DNA of 64,000 nucleotides from Cereibacter_A azotoformans (GTDB lineage Bacteria; Pseudomonadota; Alphaproteobacteria; Rhodobacterales; Rhodobacteraceae), in the NCBI RefSeq assembly GCF_003050905.1, contig NZ_QAOT01000002.1; one strand, given 5' to 3'. Positions 39,450 to 47,648 of the stretch are shown piece after piece (within the stretch, counting starts at the first letter, position 1; the number at the start of each line of letters is the position of its first letter). Both the position numbers and the translations under genes were made by a program. The notes below the pieces were generated by a model. That model was not told the DNA's origin and made no database searches. It saw only the letters and a program-made list of their open reading frames with translations.

Positions 39450-40775
39450 CTAGAGCGCGCCCGTCACCAGCGCCTGCCGCCGGCGCTGGACCGAGGACGG
39501 AATGTTGAGCTGCTCGCGGTATTTGGCCACCGTGCGGCGGGCCAGCGTCACGCCCTCGTCCGAGATGATGCGGGCGATGGCATCGTCGCTCAGGGGATCA
39601 TCCGGCGACTCCGCCTGGACCAGCTGGCGCACGCGATGGCGGACGGCCGCGGCCGAACCGGCCGTGTCCCCCTCGCGCGCCGAGAGAGCGGCCGTGAAAA
39701 ACGACTTCAGCGGAAAGGTGCCCTGCGGCGTGGCGATCATCAGGCCGGAGCTCACGCGGCTCACCGTGCTTTCGTGCACGCCCACCGCATCGGCCACCTC
39801 GCGCAGCGTCATCGGCTCCATCCGCGCCGGGCCCTCCTCGAGGAAGCCGCGCTGCCGGCGCACCACTTCCGCACCGATCTTGAGCGTCGTCTGGTTCCGG
39901 TGCTCGACCGCGCGGGCCAGCCAGCGGGCCACCGAGAGCCGCTCGCCGACATAGGGCGCGGCGCTTCCGGCGAAGTCCTGCGCCGTGTCGGCGCGCACCA
40001 CAACCGTGGGCAGTGTCGAGCGGTTGAGATCCACGCGCCAGCCATCGGGGCCGGGGCTGACCAGCAGATCCGGCGGCCGCTGCGGCGAGGGCGCGGCATC
40101 GAAAAGCGCACCCGGCTTGGGATTGAGCCCGCGCAGCTGGCGCAGGACGGCCTTCAGCTCCTCCATGCCGCAGCCGCAGGCGCGGCAGAGGCCGCGCAGG
40201 TCGGCGGCGGCCAGCAGCGACAGATGGTCGAGCACGGCGGCAAAGAGCGGCGTCAGAAGCCCCTGCTCGCTGGCCTGCAGCCGCAGGCACTCGGCGAGCG
40301 AGCGGGCGAAGAGACCGGCCGGCTCGATCCTGTGCAGCTTCGCCAGCAGCCGCTCGGCCGCCTCGAGCGAGAGACCCGCGCGCGGGGCCAGCAGCTCGAG
40401 CGGCTGGCCAAGCCATCCCCAGGGTTCGAGCGCATCCAGAAAGACCGAGGCGGCGGCGCTCTCCTCGGCCGTGAGACCCAGCCGGGCGATCTCGGCGGTG
40501 ACATGGACATAGAGCGACGGCCCCGGATCGGCGGCAAGGCCCGCCACACGGTCCCAGTCGTCGCCCGCCGCCGCCTGGCTGCGGGGCAGCGCCGAGGACG
40601 GCGCGGGCGCCGGGGGCAGCCGCAGCTCGAGGAACGGGTTTTCCTCGGACTGTGTCTCGATGAACGAGGACAGTTCCGCATTGGGCATCTGGAGCAGGCA
40701 GATCGCCTGCTGCAACTGTGCGGTCACGACGAGCGACTGACGCTGCGCGAAGCTCTGAGCGGTATAAAGCTGCAT
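39450..40775 (-). CDS. rpoN2: Flagellar sigma-54 factor RpoN2
   Basis: From the ATG at 40775 the protein has 441 residues. Region I is Gln/Leu-rich (AQSFAQRQSLVVTAQLQQAICLLQMPN), the core-binding domain follows, and the C-terminal RpoN box is ARRTVAKYR, next to EQLNIPSS. The extended frame to 40946 adds 57 unrelated residues and is rejected. R. sphaeroides has several rpoN copies; RpoN2 serves flagellar promoters, and the gene's place between motF and fliC supports this copy. All sigma-54 sites of this window are its likely targets. No sigma-54 or sigma-28 site was seen before it; a housekeeping promoter is expected. Confidence 0.94.
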   Translation of the reverse strand: MQLYTAQSFAQRQSLVVTAQLQQAICLLQMPNAELSSFIETQSEENPFLELRLPPAPAPSSALPRSQAAAGDDWDRVAGLAADPGPSLYVHVTAEIARLGLTAEESAAASVFLDALEPWGWLGQPLELLAPRAGLSLEAAERLLAKLHRIEPAGLFARSLAECLRLQASEQGLLTPLFAAVLDHLSLLAAADLRGLCRACGCGMEELKAVLRQLRGLNPKPGALFDAAPSPQRPPDLLVSPGPDGWRVDLNRSTLPTVVVRADTAQDFAGSAAPYVGERLSVARWLARAVEHRNQTTLKIGAEVVRRQRGFLEEGPARMEPMTLREVADAVGVHESTVSRVSSGLMIATPQGTFPLKSFFTAALSAREGDTAGSAAAVRHRVRQLVQAESPDDPLSDDAIARIISDEGVTLARRTVAKYREQLNIPSSVQRRRQALVTGAL

Positions 40776-40918
40776 CCCGGCGCCTTCCCTGACCTGTCTT
40801 TGGCAGACATTGGCCAGAAATCGCCGATGGCGCAAAAAATCCGTTTGACGGGCATAAAACGACGGAGAGCCGACAGTGCCGCCCTCGCGCGATGCGCGTA
40901 AACCCTTGACGCGAAATG

Positions 40919-40942
40919 CCTCCGCCCGGCGAGGGGCGGAGG
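40919..40942 (-). terminator. Transcription terminator of fliC
   Basis: On the minus strand CCTCCGCCC pairs with GGGCGGAGG across a 6-base loop, followed by CATTTCG. It begins 26 bases after the fliC stop and separates fliC from rpoN2. Confidence 0.65.
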
Positions 40943-40968
40943 GCAATTTTCGTGCCGTCGGTTTTCCG

Positions 40969-42465
40969 TCAGCCGCGAAGCAGACTCAGCACGTTCTGTT
41001 TCGACGAGTTCGCCTGCGCGAGCATGGCGGTCGCCGCCTGGCTGAGGATCTGCCCGCGGGCAAGCGCGGTCGATTCCGCCGCGAAGTCGGCGTCCATCAC
41101 CTGCGACTTGGCGGCCTGAACGCTGGTCGAGATGTTCGTCAGGTTCGAGATCGTCGAGTCGAGACGGTTCGACACGGCACCGAGTTCCGAGCGCGACTGG
41201 CTGATCTTCGACAGCGCCACGTCGATCACCTTGATCGCCTTGCCGGCCCCTTCGGCCGTCGTCAGGTTGATGGCGGCGACCGACTCCAGTTCCGAGGCCT
41301 TGGTCACGTCCGTGAAGTGCGTCGATGCGTCATCAGCCCCGTCTTCGGTATAGACGGAGAAGGCCTTGGTCGAGGTAAGCTCGACCTGACCGGTCACGGT
41401 CGCTTCGGCCGCAGTGCCGTCCAGCGTGACAGCAGTGGTTGCCGCTTCGGTTTCTTTGCCATCGGCATCCAGAGCCGTCACGGTGAACTCGGCGCCGGTC
41501 CCGGTGAATGCCGCCTCTTCCAGGACGATGTCTTCGCCGCTGGCATGGGTCAGAATGATCGTGCCGTTGTCGCCGGACTTCATCGAGGCCGTAACCCCGG
41601 TCTGGCCCGACACCGCGTTGATCGCGTCACGAAGCGCGCGCACATCGCTGCTGTCGGTGATGGCGACGGTCCCGATCGAGACGGAGTTTCCGTCGGTGCC
41701 GCCCGCGGTTCCGATCTTGAAGGATACGGACGTGTCGGTCACGAAGCCCGAGAGGCTCGCCTTCGAGACGGCGGACGCTTCGACACCCGTGCTCGCGGTC
41801 AGCTTGTTGATCTCGGTCGCGAGGGACTTCGCCGACTGGCCGGCCGAGGTGGTAACCTTCTCGCTGCCGGCAAAGCCGGTGATGATGATGTCGGTCGTAT
41901 CAGCGATGTCGCTGTCGGTGCCGGCGGCAATGAGCGAGGTGCTGCGGACGGAGTTGGCGCCGATATCGGTGGCGGCCGCACTGTCCACGTTGATGGTGAT
42001 CGTCTGGCCGGCATCCGCCCCGATCTGCAGTTGCTTGCCCGCGAAGGAGCCGTCGAGGATCTTCATGCCGTTGAAGGTGGTGCTTTCGGCCACCCGGTTG
42101 ATCTCGGCGATCAGCTGCTTGCCTTCGGACGCCAGCGAGCCGCGGTCGGCGGCGGTGTTGGTGTCGTTCGAGGACTGGACGGCCAGTTCGCGCAGGCGCT
42201 GCAGCATCGACGAAATCTCGACGTGCGCACCTTCGGTCGTGTCCACCAGGTTCTTGCCGTCCTGGGCGTTCCGGACCGCCTGGTTCAGGCCCATCACCTG
42301 CGCGGTCATCTTCTCGCCGATGGCCATGCCGGCCGCGTCGTCCTTGGCCGCGTTGATGCGCAGGCCGGTCGAGAGGCGCGTCATGGCCGTGTTGAACTGG
42401 TCGTTCACCTTGGTCATGTTCGCCTGGGCGGCGATGGCACCGATGTTCGTGTTGATCGTCGTCAT
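40969..42465 (-). CDS. fliC: Flagellin FliC
   Basis: The 498-residue flagellin has a conserved N-terminus (MTTINTNIGAIAAQ, RLSTGLRINAAKDDAAGMAIG) and C-terminus (ISQSRSELGAVSNRLDSTISNL, ALARGQILSQAATAMLAQANSSKQNVLSLLRG region), with a variable Thr/Ala/Asp-rich middle of about 260 residues, forming the exposed outer domain. It starts at an ATG behind AGGAGG; in-frame sequence upstream is not coding. A sigma-28-type promoter lies at 42513-42538 and a terminator follows. It is the only flagellin gene in the window. Confidence 0.97.
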   Translation of the reverse strand: MTTINTNIGAIAAQANMTKVNDQFNTAMTRLSTGLRINAAKDDAAGMAIGEKMTAQVMGLNQAVRNAQDGKNLVDTTEGAHVEISSMLQRLRELAVQSSNDTNTAADRGSLASEGKQLIAEINRVAESTTFNGMKILDGSFAGKQLQIGADAGQTITINVDSAAATDIGANSVRSTSLIAAGTDSDIADTTDIIITGFAGSEKVTTSAGQSAKSLATEINKLTASTGVEASAVSKASLSGFVTDTSVSFKIGTAGGTDGNSVSIGTVAITDSSDVRALRDAINAVSGQTGVTASMKSGDNGTIILTHASGEDIVLEEAAFTGTGAEFTVTALDADGKETEAATTAVTLDGTAAEATVTGQVELTSTKAFSVYTEDGADDASTHFTDVTKASELESVAAINLTTAEGAGKAIKVIDVALSKISQSRSELGAVSNRLDSTISNLTNISTSVQAAKSQVMDADFAAESTALARGQILSQAATAMLAQANSSKQNVLSLLRG

Positions 42466-42512
42466 GGAAGAGCCTCCTGATCTCGCATCGCGCCCCCCGG
42501 CGCTCTGCCCCT

Positions 42513-42538
42513 TCAACGACCCGTCCCGGAAACTTTTA
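42513..42538 (-). promoter_or_regulatory. Sigma-28 promoter of fliC
   Basis: On the minus strand TAAAAGTT (42531-42538) and GTCGTTGA (42513-42520) are separated by 10 bases, one less than the other sites of this set. The -10 lies 48 bases before the ATG. Confidence 0.65.
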
Positions 42539-42606
42539 GCGCCGGACCGAAAAATCCGCGACGCACCGGCTGACCGCGGCATCGGTAACGGGGAACGGCG
42601 CGCACT

Positions 42607-42622
42607 GCGCACGTTTCTTGCA
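42607..42622 (+). promoter_or_regulatory. Weak sigma-54-like site before fliD
   Basis: GCGCAC-GTTTC-TTGCA keeps CAC and the full -12 but lacks the essential GG of -24. It may be chance, or a relic; the sigma-28 site 9 bases downstream is much better. Confidence 0.25.
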
Positions 42623-42630
42623 ACCGAGGC

Positions 42631-42657
42631 TAAAGGCCGGGCCGTGCAGGTCGTTAT
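42631..42657 (+). promoter_or_regulatory. Sigma-28 promoter of fliD
   Basis: TAAAGGCC (42631-42638), an 11-base spacer and GTCGTTAT (42650-42657) fit the sigma-28 pattern. The -10 ends 28 bases before the fliD ATG. Confidence 0.8.
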
Positions 42658-42685
42658 TCCACTGGCAGAGCGCAAGGAGCATCCC

Positions 42686-44338
42686 ATGGCGACCGATTAT
42701 CTGAACGCCCTCGGCGCGTCGGGCTCGGGCCTGAACATCCGCGAGCTGACCAAGAGCCTTGTCGAGGCCGACACGGCCGTGAAGCGCAGCGCGGCACAAA
42801 AGAAGATCGCGGCCACGGAAGTGTCGGTGTCGGCGTTGGGCAAGGTGCGGGCGCAGTTCCAGTCGCTGTCGGGCGCGCTGGCCACGATCGGCCAGTCCTC
42901 GGTGCTCAAGGCCACCAGTTCCAACCCTGCGGTGGCGATCAGCGTGACCGACAAGAGCCTCGTGGCGACCCAGAGGACCGAGATCGAGGTTCTGCAGATC
43001 GCGCAGCGCCAGGTGCTGGAGTTCGGCGGATTCACGTCGGCCGACGCCGTGCTCGGCTCGGGCTCGGTGTCGGTCGATTTCGGCGTCTGGTTCGCCCCCG
43101 AGGGCGAGGAAGCGGCGACCAGCTTCGCCCAGAACCCCGCACTGGCGGCCTCATCGATCGCCGTGGGCACGGGCGCCACGCTGCAGGATCTCGCGACCGC
43201 CCTGACCTCGATCCCGGGCGTCACGGCGCGCGTCCTCGACAAGGGCGACGGCACCTTCTCGCTTGGCGTCGTCTCCGAGCCGGGTGCGGGGAACGCCTTG
43301 CGCTTCACGGTGACGGAGTCGGTGCCCGGCAACGGGCTCGCCCGCTTCGACACGACCGCCAGCAATCTCACGGCGCAGGTGCAGGAGGCCAAGGACGCCG
43401 TCCTGTCCGTCGATGGCATCATCGTGGCGCGCAGTTCGAACGAGATCACGGACCTGATCCCGGGGGCCACGCTGGCGCTCTCGGGCAAGACCACGGACCC
43501 GGCCACCCTGTCCGTCAGCCGCGACACGCAGCTTGCCGAAGCGGCCATGACCTACATGGTCGAAGAGCTGAACGCGACGATGAAGCTGCTCGGAGAGCTG
43601 ACGCGCCGCTCGACCGACGGATCCGGTTCGGGCGAGCTTGCCGGCGATCGGGTCGTCGAGACCCTGAAGCGGCAGGTGACGGCGCTCATCGGGCAGCCGC
43701 TGACGGGGCACGGCGAGAAGCCGGTCTATCTGTCGCAGCTCGGGGTCTCGACCAACCGCGACGGCTCGCTGTCCTTCAATGCCAGCGCCTTCCAGAAGGC
43801 GTTCGAGAAGACCCCGCAGATCTTCGATGCGATGTTCACCGACAGCCTGACCGCAATCACGCCCGGAGCGTCGATCGCGGGCAAGGCAGCCTCGTCGGCC
43901 GCCTCGGGCGATTACATCTTCCGGCTCGATCCGGTGACGGGCGAGGCGACGGTGGGCGGCGGGGCGACGCTTGCCCTGCCCGGCGCGAACGGGGCGTCGC
44001 AGTATCTCGTTCTTTCGGGCGGTCTGGCCGGCGTCATGGTCTCGGTCGAGAGCGGCGTGACGGACGCCACCCTGCGGTTCGGCCGCAGCTTTGCCACCCA
44101 GCTTCAGGCGCTGCTCGACACGGCCGCAGGCCAGAACGGCGCCATCTCGGATCGTGAGGGCCAGATCGGCAAGGTCGCCGAAGAGCAGGCGAAGGTGATC
44201 GAGGCCCTGGATGCGCGCGCCGCGAAGCTCGAGAGCCGGTATCTGGCGCAGTTCACCGCGATGGAGCAGGCCGTCTCGCGGATGAAGAGCACGGGCACCT
44301 ATCTCGAGAACCTCATTTCGGCCTGGAACAAGGACTGA
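42686..44338 (+). CDS. fliD: Filament cap protein FliD
   Basis: The 550-residue protein has the FliD N-terminal domain (GSGLNIRELTKSLVEADTAVKRSAAQKKIAATEVSVSALGKVR region) and C-terminal domain (GQIGKVAEEQAKVIEALDARAAKLESRYLAQFTAMEQAVSRMKSTGTYLENLI region), with a beta-rich variable middle. The start at 42686 follows an AAGGAG site; the frame is open far upstream inside fliC antisense, which is not coding. The cap folds exported flagellin at the filament tip. It is divergent from fliC with adjacent sigma-28 promoters. Confidence 0.94.
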   Translation: MATDYLNALGASGSGLNIRELTKSLVEADTAVKRSAAQKKIAATEVSVSALGKVRAQFQSLSGALATIGQSSVLKATSSNPAVAISVTDKSLVATQRTEIEVLQIAQRQVLEFGGFTSADAVLGSGSVSVDFGVWFAPEGEEAATSFAQNPALAASSIAVGTGATLQDLATALTSIPGVTARVLDKGDGTFSLGVVSEPGAGNALRFTVTESVPGNGLARFDTTASNLTAQVQEAKDAVLSVDGIIVARSSNEITDLIPGATLALSGKTTDPATLSVSRDTQLAEAAMTYMVEELNATMKLLGELTRRSTDGSGSGELAGDRVVETLKRQVTALIGQPLTGHGEKPVYLSQLGVSTNRDGSLSFNASAFQKAFEKTPQIFDAMFTDSLTAITPGASIAGKAASSAASGDYIFRLDPVTGEATVGGGATLALPGANGASQYLVLSGGLAGVMVSVESGVTDATLRFGRSFATQLQALLDTAAGQNGAISDREGQIGKVAEEQAKVIEALDARAAKLESRYLAQFTAMEQAVSRMKSTGTYLENLISAWNKD

Positions 44339-44365
44339 TGGGCGCGTGAGGTTCGGGGCGCGGGA

Positions 44366-45466
44366 TCAGGCCTCGACCCCGCGCATGATGCCGAACTTCT
44401 TCATCTTCTCGATGAGCGTCGTGCGGCGGAGGCGCAGCGCATCGGCCGCGCGGCTGACGCAGCCGTCGTGCTGTGCCAGCGCGGCCTCGATCAGCGCCAC
44501 CTCGATGTCGCGGAGATAGCCCCGCAGGTCGAGATCGGTGCGCCCCTCCAGCATGCCCCCGAACTGGCCCGGCTCCGGCAGGCCCTGCGCCGCGGGCAAG
44601 GCGGCCGGGGGCAGTTCGGACTGGCCCTCGGGCTCGGGCATGGCCAGCTGCAGGAGGTTCTCGCGCACATGGCGCGCCGAGACCATGCGGCCCGGAAAGA
44701 GCACAAGAGCCCGCGCCAGCACGTTGCGCAGCTCGCGCACATTGCCCGGCCAGTCATGCGCGCCCAGAGCCCGGAGTGCGCCGGCATCGAAATGCGGCAG
44801 ATCGGCCGCGGGATTGCGCGCCAGATGATCGTCGAGCATCCGGGCCAGGATCAGGGGGATGTCCGAGGTGCGCTCGCGCAGGTCGGGCAGCTCGAGCGGG
44901 AACACGTTGATCCGGTAGTAAAGGTCGCTGCGGAACCCGCCCTTGGCCACCTGCGCATCGAGATTGCGGTGCGTGGCCGTCACCAGACGGAAATCCACGT
45001 CGATCTCGCCCGTGCCCCCGACGCGCGAGATCCGGCGGCTCTCAAGCACGCGCAGCAGCTTGGCCTGAAGCGCGAGCGGCATGTCGCCGATCTCGTCGAG
45101 AAAGAGCGTGCCACCGTGGGCCATCTCGATCCGGCCGATCCGCTGCCGTTCGGCTCCGGTGAAGGCGCCCTTCTCATGGCCGAACAGCTCGGATTCGAGC
45201 AACTCGGCCGGGATCGCCGCGCAGTTCACCGCGACAAGGTTGCCGCCCCGGCCCGACGCGCGGTGCAGGGCCTCGGCCACCAGTTCCTTGCCCGTCCCGG
45301 TCGCGCCCCGCACAAGAACCGGCGCTTCGCTGATCGCGACGGCTCCGATCAGCTGCTTGACCCGGCGGATCGCGACGGACTCGCCGGGGATCACCCTGTC
45401 AACCAACCCTTCCGGAGGAGGCAGAGGCCGCGAGCGGATCGTATCAAGCGAGAAGTGACTGGTCAT
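44366..45466 (-). CDS. fleQ: Master flagellar activator FleQ
   Basis: The 366-residue sigma-54 activator has no receiver domain (residues 1-27 are a short tail). The AAA+ core has Walker A GATGTGKE, GAFTGA, Walker B TLFLDEIGDM and WPGNVRELRNVLARA; the C-terminus carries a Fis-type helix-turn-helix (GCVSRAADALRLRRTTLIEKMKKFGI). It is expected to start the fla1 hierarchy, activating fleT alone and other operons with FleT. No sigma-54 promoter precedes it, consistent with a top-level regulator. It is convergent with fliD (27 bases). Confidence 0.94.
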   Translation of the reverse strand: MTSHFSLDTIRSRPLPPPEGLVDRVIPGESVAIRRVKQLIGAVAISEAPVLVRGATGTGKELVAEALHRASGRGGNLVAVNCAAIPAELLESELFGHEKGAFTGAERQRIGRIEMAHGGTLFLDEIGDMPLALQAKLLRVLESRRISRVGGTGEIDVDFRLVTATHRNLDAQVAKGGFRSDLYYRINVFPLELPDLRERTSDIPLILARMLDDHLARNPAADLPHFDAGALRALGAHDWPGNVRELRNVLARALVLFPGRMVSARHVRENLLQLAMPEPEGQSELPPAALPAAQGLPEPGQFGGMLEGRTDLDLRGYLRDIEVALIEAALAQHDGCVSRAADALRLRRTTLIEKMKKFGIMRGVEA

Positions 45467-45585
45467 GCGCTCGGAACCCTACCGGAAAAGATGGTTAAAA
45501 TTCTCTAGATGGCCCCGATGCTGCAACTGCATTGACGGCTAGGTGCCCAGCCCAAAAGTCGGATCTCCAACCTTGGGAGGATGCC

Positions 45586-45607
45586 CCCATCCTTTTGGAT
45601 GGGTTTT
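45586..45607 (+). terminator. Hairpin with T tract between sltF and fleQ
   Basis: CCCATCC-TTTT-GGATGGG followed by TTTTCATTT forms an intrinsic terminator reading on the plus strand, facing into sltF. Both flanking genes are on the minus strand, so on that strand it is a stem without a U tract (A-rich flank). Nearby AGGATG/CATCCT arms give an alternative pairing. It could stop antisense transcription, or help end the sltF message. Confidence 0.55.
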
Positions 45608-45611
45608 CATT

Positions 45612-46406
45612 TCAGGGCTGTTCCGCAAGCAGCGCCCGGAAGGACTCGACCGCCTGCCAGCGCGCGCGAAGCCGCGGCGGCAGCTCGGACTTCGCCAGAA
45701 GGCCCGGCTGAGGGGCATCGAGATGGAGGGGCCCGCCCGAAGGAATGACCGCCGCCGCATCCGGCAGGGAGGCTGCCCCCGCAAGGTTCACCATCGGCTG
45801 CGGCGCGAGGACCAGGATGCCCTGCACCCGCGCGGCCTCCATCGTGCGCTCGTCCGGCAGGATCGCGCCCGCTTCGGCCAGACGCGAGCCGCCGCGCTCG
45901 GCCGTGACCTTCGCGAGATAGGATGCGCCGCGCGCCCGATCGGCCGAATGATAGGCGGCCGTCGCCGCTTCCCAGGATCCCAGCCGCGCGTGAAGCTCGA
46001 CCAGAAAGCGCGCGGCATGGCGGGTGTTGCGGACCGGGTCGATCATCTCTTCGGGCGAAGCGAAGGCGGGCGCGTGCCAGCGCCAGTTGAGCTGCATGCA
46101 GCCCACGTCGATGTTCGTGACCCCCGACGTCACGACCGAGCGCAGCATTGCCAGCGCCTCGTCCCGGCTCTCGAAGAACATGCCCCGCCCGCCCTGATTG
46201 AGCGTCCAGGGCCAGGCCCGGCCACCGCGGCCCGATTCGACGCGGGCGATCGCGGGCATGAGCCCCTCGGGCAGGCCCGCCTCGGCGCCGGCACGGGCGG
46301 CCAGCTCTTCGCAGCTTTCCGCAGCCCGAAGGGCGGGCGCGGTCAGCACAAGCAGGACAAGGAACAGCACGAGCCTCATGCCGGACAGGGGCAAGCGGCG
46401 TGCCAT
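45612..46406 (-). CDS. sltF: Flagellar lytic transglycosylase SltF
   Basis: The 264-residue protein has a signal peptide and a C-type lysozyme/SLT domain. The catalytic Glu falls at residue 57 when counted from the ATG at 46406 (AIARVESGRGG), followed by GGRGMFFES, GCMQLNW and NTRHAARFLVELHARLGSWEAATAAYHSA, all typical of Slt transglycosylases. It opens the cell wall for the rod. It replaces the missing muramidase domain of FlgJ, encoded six kilobases upstream in the same operon, and follows flgL by 5 bases. Confidence 0.95.
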   Translation of the reverse strand: MARRLPLSGMRLVLFLVLLVLTAPALRAAESCEELAARAGAEAGLPEGLMPAIARVESGRGGRAWPWTLNQGGRGMFFESRDEALAMLRSVVTSGVTNIDVGCMQLNWRWHAPAFASPEEMIDPVRNTRHAARFLVELHARLGSWEAATAAYHSADRARGASYLAKVTAERGGSRLAEAGAILPDERTMEAARVQGILVLAPQPMVNLAGAASLPDAAAVIPSGGPLHLDAPQPGLLAKSELPPRLRARWQAVESFRALLAEQP

Positions 46407-46411
46407 CCCGC

Positions 46412-47641
46412 CTAGCGCAGATAGTCGAAGAGGCTTCGGCTGGCGATCTTCACATAGGTCTGCTGCGCCGCCTCCTGCGTCAGCAGAAGCGCCTGAAGCC
46501 GTGTCACCGCCGCCGCCACATCCAGATCCTCGAGCCCGGCCACCGTCTGCGTCATCCGCGTCTGGCGCCCCTTGATCGCCTCCATCTGGCTGTCCACGCT
46601 CGCGGCCAGAGACCCCGCCCGCGCCCGCTGCTCGGCCATGTGGCCGATGGCGGCGTCGAAGGCGGCCGTCATGGGCGAGGCGCCGAACCGCTTGTCCACC
46701 ACCCAGCCCTCGCGGCCCCGTTCATCCGTGAGGGTCGCCAGCACCTCGCGCGCCCCGTCGCTCCGGCTCATGCCCGACAGCTCGATCGTGCCCAGCGACG
46801 CCAGCCGCAGCGAGCCATCCGGAGCCGTCGTGGCGGTGATGCCGGTCGTCGCCGCGGCGGCGTTGATCGCCTCCTCGACCGAACCGGGCAGACGCTGCTC
46901 GATCTCGGCCGATCCGCCGGGCCCGGTCAGGGTGAAGCGCAGCGTGGCCTCGCCCTGAACCGGCTCGATCGAGAGACTCGCCGTGCCGACCGAGGTGCGG
47001 GACGTAGTGGCCTTGCTGATGGGCGGCGAGAGGGCCGCCACCAGATCGTCGGCAAGATCGAACAGGCTGCGGACGCCCCCTTCGGTCTCGACGGTCATGA
47101 AGACCTCGTTCCCTCCGAGGCTCGTGGCCACGCGCAGGCTCTCGGACAGCTGCGCGACGGGCTGGCCCGCGTTGCCCGCAAACCGCACGCCCGTAGCGGT
47201 CTTTTCGAAGGCCGCGCCCGTGGCATAGCCCGAGAACAGCCCCTGCCCCGTTCCGTCCTTGCGGTTGGCCGCGGCCAGCATCGCCTCGCGCAGCGCCTCG
47301 GCCTCGATGCGCAGGCCCGCCCGGCCCTCGTCCGTCAGGCTGGCATTGCCCATCTGGAGGACGATGTCCTTCAGGTCGCGCACATGGCTGGCGACATCGC
47401 CCAGCGTCACGTCCAGATGGGCCAGCCGTTCGGCCGCCGTCCCGGCATTGACGGAAAAGCGCGAGAGCGCGTCCTGCACCTCGCGCGCGGCCGACAGTTG
47501 CAGGGCGCGGGCGGGATCGGCCGAGGGCCGCGGATCCTGCGTTGCGGCCGAGATCCGTTCCTGCAAGCCGCCGATCTCGGTCTGGATCCGGGCAAAGTTC
47601 CGGCTGGCGAGGGTTGCGAAGAGGGTGGTTCCAAGGGTCAT
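46412..47641 (-). CDS. flgL: Hook-filament junction protein FlgL
   Basis: The 409-residue protein has flagellin-like ends: LFATLASRNFARIQTEIGGLQERISAATQDPRPSADP at the N-terminus and TRMTQTVAGLEDLDVAAAVTRLQALLLTQEAAQQTYVKIASRSLFDYLR at the C-terminus. It forms the second junction layer between hook and filament. It follows flgK by 7 bases. Confidence 0.94.
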   Translation of the reverse strand: MTLGTTLFATLASRNFARIQTEIGGLQERISAATQDPRPSADPARALQLSAAREVQDALSRFSVNAGTAAERLAHLDVTLGDVASHVRDLKDIVLQMGNASLTDEGRAGLRIEAEALREAMLAAANRKDGTGQGLFSGYATGAAFEKTATGVRFAGNAGQPVAQLSESLRVATSLGGNEVFMTVETEGGVRSLFDLADDLVAALSPPISKATTSRTSVGTASLSIEPVQGEATLRFTLTGPGGSAEIEQRLPGSVEEAINAAAATTGITATTAPDGSLRLASLGTIELSGMSRSDGAREVLATLTDERGREGWVVDKRFGASPMTAAFDAAIGHMAEQRARAGSLAASVDSQMEAIKGRQTRMTQTVAGLEDLDVAAAVTRLQALLLTQEAAQQTYVKIASRSLFDYLR

Positions 47642-47648
47642 GGCCGCC

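Noticed and set aside
40776..40946. Upstream extension of RpoN2
   Set aside because: The extra 57 residues are unlike sigma-54 region I, which starts at MQLYTAQSF; it also lies close to the fliC terminator.
45467..45540. Sigma-54 or sigma-28 promoter upstream of fleQ
   Set aside because: No TGG-N10-GC or TAA-N17-CGTT arrangement is present; a housekeeping promoter is likely but could not be placed with confidence.
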